Positions 58,014 to 64,000 of a stretch of DNA of 64,000 bases are shown piece after piece. The position numbers and the translations under genes are program-made. Origin of the DNA: Azospirillum sp. RU38E (lineage in GTDB: Bacteria; Pseudomonadota; Alphaproteobacteria; Azospirillales; Azospirillaceae); the NCBI RefSeq assembly GCF_900188385.1, contig NZ_FZOI01000007.1, forward strand, positions 1 through 64,000, written 5' to 3'. Within the stretch, counting starts at the first letter, position 1. Each line of letters opens with the position of its first letter. Below the pieces are notes generated by a model, which saw only the letters and a program-made list of their open reading frames with translations, was not told the origin of the DNA and made no database searches.

Positions 58014-58043
58014 CCCTCATCCCGGCGAAGGGCCGGGTGAGGG
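58014..58043. repeat. GC-rich hairpin repeat
   Basis: CCCTCATCCCGG and CCGGGTGAGGG around a short loop (one bulge), a REP-like sequence of the kind common in proteobacterial intergenic DNA. It lies between the Fur boxes and lprI. Confidence 0.55.
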
Positions 58044-58092
58044 GGGAACGCGGCGGGCGGTCTGCTTACCCGCTTACCAAAGATTGGAACTT

Positions 58093-58121
58093 AAATACCC
58101 AAGCGTCAGAACTGGGTATTT
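58093..58121 (-). terminator. Hairpin after the LprI-like gene
   Basis: 9-bp stem AAATACCCA/TGGGTATTT with an 11-base loop, about 43 bases after the stop at 58164; the T-run is weak. Confidence 0.5.
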
Positions 58122-58163
58122 CGGTGATATTTCAATTCCGTCGAAAATGTCTATAATGAAATT

Positions 58164-58520
58164 TCATTCAAGCATTGAAATTAACTGTTCTGTTCTCTTT
58201 TCTGTCTCGCTCCTCATGCATGAATATTGCAGCGTCGGATACATGCTTCCCCCTTCAACCACCGACGCCTCTGATTCACAATGACTGTCACGATATTTAA
58301 TCCAGGCCCGCTGCGCTTTTTTCAAGGCCGCCTGTCTGTGCGGGTCCAGCTTAGCCATGACCTGTTTATATGTCTGGTTCAGCAGTAGATCGGCTTCGTC
58401 ATACATGTCGAATGCACATTGGTTAATTTGCGCCTGGGTGACGAGATCACCGCAATCAACAGCGTAGGCAGGGCTGCTAACCCACACCAGAGCGAGCAGG
58501 GCCACGGGCAACAGGCGCAT
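58164..58520 (-). CDS. LprI/DUF1311-family exported protein
   Basis: 118 residues with AGGA eight bases upstream. Signal peptide (MRLLPVALLALVWVSSPAYA), then the DUF1311 pattern: CGDLVTQAQINQCAFDMYDEADLLLNQTYKQVM, QRAWIKYRDSHCESEA and a C-terminal YSCMRSETEKRTEQL. Four conserved cysteines probably form disulfides. Members of the family inhibit lysozyme (LprI); this activity is not shown by the sequence. Confidence 0.85.
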   Translation of the reverse strand: MRLLPVALLALVWVSSPAYAVDCGDLVTQAQINQCAFDMYDEADLLLNQTYKQVMAKLDPHRQAALKKAQRAWIKYRDSHCESEASVVEGGSMYPTLQYSCMRSETEKRTEQLISMLE

Positions 58521-58666
58521 CGGTTGGTCCTATCTTTGCCAAATAACAAGGTGACCCAACCTATCAAGCCATGCCGCATAATGGCAAATCTGTAATGATT
58601 TCAACCGTTCGAATGTCTGATTTTTAACTGACGGTGGCCGGCAGCATCGGCAAAGCCCAAAACAAA

Positions 58667-58688
58667 AACCCCGCCGTGAGGCGGGGTT
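58667..58688 (-). terminator. Intrinsic terminator of rpmG
   Basis: Perfect 9-bp stem AACCCCGCC/GGCGGGGTT, GTGA loop, then TTTTTGTTTT on the reverse strand. Confidence 0.88.
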
Positions 58689-58742
58689 CTGTTTCAGCCG
58701 GTCCTGCGAACAGGCCGGAAAGATGGGATTGCCAGCCGGCAA

Positions 58743-58910
58743 TCACTTCATCTTCGATTCCTTGAAAGCCACGTGCTTGCGGGCCACCGGATCGTACTTG
58801 TTGAATTCCAGCTTCTCGGTGGTCTTGCGGGGGTTCTTCTTCTTCACATAGAAGTAACCCGTGTCAGCGGTGCTCACCAGCTTGATCAGCACGGTATTCT
58901 GCTTAGCCAT
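58743..58910 (-). CDS. rpmG: 50S ribosomal protein L33
   Basis: 55 residues from ATG 58910 (AGGAT upstream). [40 protein letters not shown] is the standard L33; it lacks the four cysteines, so it is the zinc-independent form. It has its own strong terminator. Confidence 0.97.
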   Translation of the reverse strand: MAKQNTVLIKLVSTADTGYFYVKKKNPRKTTEKLEFNKYDPVARKHVAFKESKMK

Positions 58911-59051
58911 GATAAATCCTACCTGCGTCAGACTTGCGGCCACCGCAAGGACGCGCGGCCGATCCAATATCTTCCCACCCGCGTCGGGCGAACCAGCGCG
59001 GTACGGCAGCGAAATCTACGCATCCGCCCCCGTCTGTCAAGCGTAAAGACC

Positions 59052-60611
59052 CTATCGTTCCGCAACGTTGGTCTGACGCGATGCCAGGGCTTGGCGGTAA
59101 AAGGCCCCGTCGCGCAGAAGATTGCGCGCCACGGCCATGCCAAGGGCCGATTCCGGCCCGGTGGCGCTTGCCGGCGGGCATTCCTGGCGCAGACTGGCGC
59201 GCATCGATTCATCCTCTGTGGCGGCCATGCGCAGGCGCACCAGTTGGGTCTGGGCGCCCCGATCCACCCGACCGGCTTCACCCAGCAGCGACTCCATGGT
59301 TACGCCGCTGCGGGAGAGGCAGAGATTCGGCTGAATGCCCTGACCATCGAAGCTGTAGCCGCTGGGGGCATAGATGCGGGACCAGGTGATGAACAGTTCC
59401 CCGCCATTGGGCAACTGGGTCACATGCTGCACACTGCCCTTGCCGAAGCTGGAACTGCCCACCAGCAGGGCGCGGCCGGCATCCTGCAGGGCCGCCGCGA
59501 CGATTTCGGCCGAAGAGGCCGTATTACCATCGATCAGCACCACCAGCGGCAGGTCGGGGAAGGCCGTCATTGGCTTTTGCGCCTCGAACCATTGCACCGA
59601 ATTGGGGTGGCGGCCGCGTGTGGTGATGATTCGGCCCTGCGGCACGAACAGGTTCACCACCCCCACCGCCTGCACCATCACCCCGCCGGGATTGCCGCGC
59701 AGATCCATCACGACGCCCTTCAGGGGGCCTGATTTTTCCTGCGCGCGCAGCACGGCCTGGCGCACATGTTCCTGGGTGGCGTTGTTGAACCGCTCGATCT
59801 TCAGCACCAGCACGCCATCCGCCAAGCTGGCCTTCACCATATTGGGCACCAGATGCCGCCGGCGCACGGTCAGCGTGCGGGCCTGGGCATCATCCGGCCC
59901 GACGCGCAATTCAACGCTGGAGCCTTCCGGCCCCTGGATCATGGATGACAGCGTGTCATACCCCATGGAAACGGTGCGCAAGCCGGCCACGGTGAGAATC
60001 CGGTCCCCGACCTTGATGCCGGCCTGATCGGCAGGGCCGTCGGGCACCACGTCCGACACCTCGAACCCGCCGCCTTCGACATCACGGATGGAAATGCCGA
60101 TCCCATCATAGCCTTCGCGTTGGGATCGCTCCTTCTGCGCCTTGTTGGGTTCGGCATAGCGGGAATATTGGTCCAGATCGGCCATCATGCCGTCGAACAT
60201 GTCGCGGTAGACCGCCTCCGCCGGGCGGGCGGCCAGCGTGGGGGAGGCAGTGCGCATGGCGCGCAGCATCTCCGACGTCAGGGCGGCCCAGCGCTCCGGG
60301 ATGGTATCGCTGGGCTGGGGCAGGCGGGCCTGTTCCTTGCCATCGCGCAGCAGCAAGAACTGGCCGTCATGCTGCACCACCCACAGCGCCCCATCGGCGG
60401 TGGCCACCCGGCGCAGCCCGTCCGTCACCAGTTGCGGCATGGCAACGGGCTTCAGCCAGTTATCGGCAATGGGGCGGAAGGCGACGGTGAATAATTGCTC
60501 GGCGGTGACACTGCCGGCCTGGCCCGGTTGCTGTAGCTCGGCATGGTTGGCGGCACAGCCGCCGATCAGGCTGAACAGAAGCAGGACAGGCGCCAGCCGT
60601 CGTCTCACCAT
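59052..60611 (-). CDS. S41-family PDZ serine protease (CtpA-like), predicted lipoprotein
   Basis: 519 residues from ATG 60611 (GGGGGAA six bases upstream). A lipoprotein signal ends in LIGGC. A PDZ domain (about 175-255: GFEVSDVVPDGPADQAGIKVGDRILTV) is followed by the S41 protease core with the catalytic Ser in VGSSSFGKGSVQHV and the Lys a few residues later, and a C-terminal helical part. Such C-terminal processing proteases trim or degrade envelope proteins. A membrane lipid anchor is less usual than a soluble form. Confidence 0.92.
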   Translation of the reverse strand: MVRRRLAPVLLLFSLIGGCAANHAELQQPGQAGSVTAEQLFTVAFRPIADNWLKPVAMPQLVTDGLRRVATADGALWVVQHDGQFLLLRDGKEQARLPQPSDTIPERWAALTSEMLRAMRTASPTLAARPAEAVYRDMFDGMMADLDQYSRYAEPNKAQKERSQREGYDGIGISIRDVEGGGFEVSDVVPDGPADQAGIKVGDRILTVAGLRTVSMGYDTLSSMIQGPEGSSVELRVGPDDAQARTLTVRRRHLVPNMVKASLADGVLVLKIERFNNATQEHVRQAVLRAQEKSGPLKGVVMDLRGNPGGVMVQAVGVVNLFVPQGRIITTRGRHPNSVQWFEAQKPMTAFPDLPLVVLIDGNTASSAEIVAAALQDAGRALLVGSSSFGKGSVQHVTQLPNGGELFITWSRIYAPSGYSFDGQGIQPNLCLSRSGVTMESLLGEAGRVDRGAQTQLVRLRMAATEDESMRASLRQECPPASATGPESALGMAVARNLLRDGAFYRQALASRQTNVAER

Positions 60612-60736
60612 GCACATTTCCCCCGCGCGGGTGCCGGCTTCATTGGCGGCACCTCTGTAACAACAGAGAGTGCCGCAGCCGGCAGGGGGCGTAAAGCCGC
60701 CTGTTACACGCAAAGGGTCAGGCGCACAGGCTTTTT

Positions 60737-63058
60737 TCAGCGCCGCCGACGCGGCGGGCGGGGGGCGTCGATGGAAGGTGCCGGCGCCTCCTCCCCCCGC
60801 TTGCCGCGGCCGCGATGGCTGGCCCCGGTGCCACTGCCGCGCCCGGCCGGCATCTCCGACCCATCATCATGCAGCAGGCGGAACACCATGGACCCGGTGA
60901 TGGCGTCAGCCTCCAGCAGCCGCACCTTCACCCGCTCGCCCAGCTTGAACACGCGGCGGTGTCGCCGCCCGATCAGGGCATGATGGATTTCATCATGGTC
61001 ATAGAAATCATCGGGCAGGGTGGAAATGGGCACAATGCCTTCCGCCCCGGTTTCATCCAGCGTGACGAACAGGCCAAAATGGGTGACGCCGCTGGTCTTG
61101 CCGCTGAAGGTGGCCCCCACCCGGTCGGCCAGATAGGCTGCAATATAGCGGTCCAGCGCGTCACGCTCCGCCTCGGCGGCGCGGCGTTCGGTGCCGGAAA
61201 TCTGTTCGCCCATCTTCTCGAACCGGCCCATTTCCTCGTCGGTCAGGCCGCCATCGCCCAGCCCATAGGCACGCACCAGGGCGCGATGGACAACCAAGTC
61301 GGCATAACGGCGGATGGGGCTGGTGAAATGGGCATAACGGGCCAGGGCCAGCCCGAAATGGCCGATATTATCCGGCTGATAAACCGCCTGCGCCTGGGAG
61401 CGCAGGATGACGGTGGAGATGATTTCAGACTCCGGGGTCTCGCGCGCCTTGTCCAGAATATTGGTGAAGGTGGCCGGGCGCATCACCTGCCCCTTGGCCA
61501 GATTATAGCCCAGGCTTTTCAGGAATTCGCGCAGCGGCTCCAGCTTGTCCAGCGCCGGCTCGGCATGGACACGGTACATGCAGGGGCTGGATTTCGCTTC
61601 CAAGGCCTCCGCCGCCGCCACATTGGCGGCGATCATGAATTCTTCCACCAGCCGGTGGCTGTCCAGCCGGGCGCGCACGCCGATGCTGGCGACCTTGCCA
61701 TCCTCCCCGATCGCCACCTTGCGTTCGGGCAGGTCCAGTTCCAGTGTGCCGCGCCGGCCCCGCGCATGGGCCAGCACCGCATAGGCCTGATAGAGCGGGC
61801 GGATCACCGGGTCCAGCAGCGGGCCGGTTAGATCATCCGGCGCCCCATCCTGGGCCGCCTGCACCTGTTCATAAATCAGCCGCGCGGCCGACCGCATCAA
61901 CCCGCGCACGAACTTATGCCGCTTGATCTGGCCCGACGCGTCGATCCAGATATGCACGGCCAGACAGGCGCGGTTGACGCCGGGCTTCAGGCTGCACAGC
62001 TCATTCGACAGCGCCTCCGGCAGCATCGGCACGACCCGGTCGGGGAAGTAACAGCTATTCCCCCGCTCATAGGCGGATCGGTCCAGCGCACTGCCGGGGC
62101 GGACATAGAAGCTGACATCGGCGATGGCGACCAGCAGATGGAAGCCGCCCTTATTGTTGGGGTCGGTATCCGGTTCGGCGAAGACGGCATCGTCGAAATC
62201 GCGCGCATCCGCCCCGTCGATGGTCACCAGTGGGTAATCACGCAGGTCGGTGCGCCCGGCCAGCGTCGGCTCCTCCGCCGCGGACGCCTCTTCCAGGGCG
62301 GCGGTGGGGAAAATAGTCGGGATGCCATGCTGGTGGATGGCGATCAGGCTGATGGCGCGGGGTTCATCCACCCCGCCCAGCACCTCCACCACACGCGCCT
62401 GTTTCAGGCCCAGGCGGGAGGAGGGCAGCAGTTCGGCGACCACCAGATCGCCCGGCTTCGCCTCGCCGGCATTCTGCGGCAGGATGACGAATTCCGACTT
62501 CGCGCGGCGGTCGGCCGGGCGCAGCCGCCCGCCTTCGCGCCCCAACTCATAGACGCCGACCATCTGCGCCTGCTGGTTGCCATCCAGCTTGCGGATCGTT
62601 TTGCCTTCGTAATAATCATCGCGCAGCCGGTTCAGCCGTGCCAGCACCCGATCACCGATGGCGAAACCCGCCTGACCCCGTCGTTCCGGCATCATAACGA
62701 TGCGCGGTGGATCATTTTCCGGGTCGGCCCAGTTCATTGGGCGGGCGATCACCTCGCCATCGGCATCAATATCGCTGATGATCAGCACACCCACCGGCGG
62801 CAGGCTGGCGGGCGGGGCCAGCCGGCGGCGGCCGCCCTTTTCAATGGCGCCATCGCCTTCCAGATCGCGCAGCAGGTCTTTCAGCAGGATGCGGTTATCG
62901 CCGGTGATATGAAAGGCCCGCGCAATTTCCCGCTTCCCCACCGGCACCGGGCTTTCCCGGATGAATTCCAGTACCTGTTCCTTGGTGGGGAAGGGGGCTT
63001 CTTTCTTCGGGTTCTTCACGGGCGCGCAAATCCAGGCAGGGGGCGATAAAGGGTTCAT
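60737..63058 (-). CDS. rnr: Ribonuclease R
   Basis: 773 residues from ATG 63058 (GTG 63019 also possible). Two cold-shock domains, the catalytic RNB domain (TIDGADARDFDDAVFAEPD, DVSFYVRPGSALDRSAYERGNSCYFPDRVVPMLPEALSNELCSL, YAHFTSPIRRYADLVVHRAL) and a C-terminal S1 domain (GATFSGKTSGVTHFGLFVTLDETGAEG) with a basic tail. It is a 3'-5' exoribonuclease that degrades structured RNA. It is near but separated from ctpA by 125 bp. Confidence 0.97.
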   Translation of the reverse strand: MNPLSPPAWICAPVKNPKKEAPFPTKEQVLEFIRESPVPVGKREIARAFHITGDNRILLKDLLRDLEGDGAIEKGGRRRLAPPASLPPVGVLIISDIDADGEVIARPMNWADPENDPPRIVMMPERRGQAGFAIGDRVLARLNRLRDDYYEGKTIRKLDGNQQAQMVGVYELGREGGRLRPADRRAKSEFVILPQNAGEAKPGDLVVAELLPSSRLGLKQARVVEVLGGVDEPRAISLIAIHQHGIPTIFPTAALEEASAAEEPTLAGRTDLRDYPLVTIDGADARDFDDAVFAEPDTDPNNKGGFHLLVAIADVSFYVRPGSALDRSAYERGNSCYFPDRVVPMLPEALSNELCSLKPGVNRACLAVHIWIDASGQIKRHKFVRGLMRSAARLIYEQVQAAQDGAPDDLTGPLLDPVIRPLYQAYAVLAHARGRRGTLELDLPERKVAIGEDGKVASIGVRARLDSHRLVEEFMIAANVAAAEALEAKSSPCMYRVHAEPALDKLEPLREFLKSLGYNLAKGQVMRPATFTNILDKARETPESEIISTVILRSQAQAVYQPDNIGHFGLALARYAHFTSPIRRYADLVVHRALVRAYGLGDGGLTDEEMGRFEKMGEQISGTERRAAEAERDALDRYIAAYLADRVGATFSGKTSGVTHFGLFVTLDETGAEGIVPISTLPDDFYDHDEIHHALIGRRHRRVFKLGERVKVRLLEADAITGSMVFRLLHDDGSEMPAGRGSGTGASHRGRGKRGEEAPAPSIDAPRPPRRRR

Positions 63059-63133
63059 GTGGCGCGCACCATGCCACAATTCCACCCGCCCGGCCCCGCC
63101 TTTCCCGCATAGGGCTTTCGCGGACGGGCGGGT

Positions 63134-64000
63134 TTATCCCAGATGCCTGCGGATGATGGGGACCACATCGGCGGCGCGGGTGCGGAACGGCGACTCTGTC
63201 CAGGGCAGGTCCATCACCTCGATATTGGGGGCGATGCCACGGGCGCGGGCCGTGATGGGGGAAAGCCCTTCCTGGGGATTGAGGACCAGGATCGGCTGCT
63301 GCAACTGACGAAAATTGGCCGGGAAGTCGTAGTTGAACGAGGCTTCATGGCCCCAGCCCACATGCAGCGGATCGCGATTCATTTCCCAGAAGAGCTGCCA
63401 GGCCAGTTCATCGCCCAACTCGGCGCGCACCTTGTCGAAACGCTTCCACAGATCGGGCAGCCGGTCGGCGGCGGCGTCCAGGTTGGCTGGTACGCTGCCG
63501 ACCTGTTTTGCCCGGTAATCCGCAATATCCTGGGCTGTGAACATCAAGGCGGAATGCAATATGATGCGACGTACCGCGTTCGGCCGCTGGCGGGCCAGTT
63601 CCACCGCGGTGGCCGAACCGGTATGACTGCCGATCAAATCCACTTGTTCAATGCCAAGCGCATCCAGCAGGTCGCCCATCGCCCCGGCAAAATCGGCGAT
63701 GGTGGAAGGATTGGGCGGCCTATCCGACAGACCATAGCCGGGATTGTCGGCGGCAACGGCCAGCCGGTCAGTCCCCATCAGCGGCAGCAGCTTGGCATAG
63801 CTGGTGCTGGAACCGGGGGAGGCGTGCAGGCAGAGCAGCGGGGTTTTGCCGCTGGCGGCAGCCGGCTTGACATAGCGATAATGGATCGACCCGAACCGAC
63901 AGGGGGCCATGCTGTGCAGCAGGGTGCCGGCGGGGCCGGCCAACCCGGTGGGCGCCGCGTCCCCCTTGGCGGGTGGGGCCGCCTGTGCCCCGGCCAGGGT
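63134..64000 (-). CDS. Exported alpha/beta-hydrolase-fold protein, runs off the right edge
   Basis: The frame is open from 63134 to the right edge (289 codons seen). Upstream of TTG 63943 it still reads TLAGAQAAPPAKGDAAPTG, which looks like a signal-peptide end (AQA then APPAKGD), so the start lies outside. The core shows LLCLHASPGSSTSYAKLLPLM, VAADNPGYGLSDRP and the nucleophile elbow as GSHTGSATAVEL. The expected serine of GxSxG is replaced by His at the central position, so activity is doubtful or the fold uses another residue. The acid and His strands (PILVLNPQEGLSP, EVMDLPWTESPF) are present. Confidence 0.85.
   Translation of the reverse strand, partial: TLAGAQAAPPAKGDAAPTGLAGPAGTLLHSMAPCRFGSIHYRYVKPAAASGKTPLLCLHASPGSSTSYAKLLPLMGTDRLAVAADNPGYGLSDRPPNPSTIADFAGAMGDLLDALGIEQVDLIGSHTGSATAVELARQRPNAVRRIILHSALMFTAQDIADYRAKQVGSVPANLDAAADRLPDLWKRFDKVRAELGDELAWQLFWEMNRDPLHVGWGHEASFNYDFPANFRQLQQPILVLNPQEGLSPITARARGIAPNIEVMDLPWTESPFRTRAADVVPIIRRHLG

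Overview
The window is GC-rich alphaproteobacterial chromosome, most likely Rhodospirillales (Azospirillaceae-like). The evidence is the gene content: petABC encoding a three-subunit bc1 complex, hrcA-grpE next to rph-rdgB-hemW, and fused coaBC next to dut. Genus is inference. Most of the window is ordinary core genome with small accessory pieces between operons.

Layout. 1-0.5 kb: the 5' part of an IS1380-type transposase running off the left edge. 0.6-4.5 kb: a lipoprotein, a RelE/ParE-type toxin-antitoxin pair whose toxin is frameshifted, and a large patatin-like protein. 4.5-13.2 kb: cupin, secA, a parvulin foldase, MOSC, PPK2 and an exported M3 peptidase. 13.2-19.3 kb: an MFS plus periplasmic-binding-protein operon with a divergent LysR gene and LysR box, a DgcZ-like diguanylate cyclase, tgt, and a second, intact TA pair of the same family. 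19.4-24.5 kb: leuC, an overlapping esterase/S4/DUF3841 operon, a Nudix hydrolase, an entericidin-like lipoprotein and a nucleotidyltransferase. 24.5-27.8 kb: three tandem paralogous exported proteins, two with nearly identical 3' ends.

27.9-32.7 kb: a double-SRPBCC protein with an ArsR repressor and paired operator-like dyads, then cysK, an Rrf2 regulator, dut and coaBC. 33.2-35.9 kb: petABC. 36-39.5 kb: small membrane proteins, grpE, hrcA and rph. 39.56-40.33 kb: an AT-rich nitrilase-like orphan sitting between rph and rdgB. 40.4-45 kb: rdgB, a VOC protein, hemW, proB and a CinA-type protein. 45-49 kb: sulfate ABC importer sbp-cysT-cysW-cysA. 49.3-51.8 kb: a coiled-coil unknown and a degenerate EAL-domain protein. 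52-53.8 kb: tRNA-Gln(UUG), rbfA and truB. 53.8-54.7 kb: a gene-poor stretch where I find a compact unit for a 39-residue cationic hydrophobic peptide. 54.7-57.9 kb: a Fur-box-preceded TonB-dependent hemin/hemoglobin receptor with a DUF6607 partner. 58-64 kb: LprI-like, rpmG, a CtpA-type protease, rnr and an exported alpha/beta hydrolase that continues off the right edge.

The gene sets join up as follows. Sulfate import feeds cysK, which sits beside an Rrf2 regulator and a dyad in the cysK leader. The hemin receptor unit is probably iron-repressed. The two cyclic-di-GMP proteins (DgcZ-like and degenerate EAL) are unlinked. No CRISPR array, rRNA or prophage was seen. The best candidates for something undescribed are the 39-residue peptide unit, the tandem exported triplet, the nitrilase-like island and the degenerate EAL pair.
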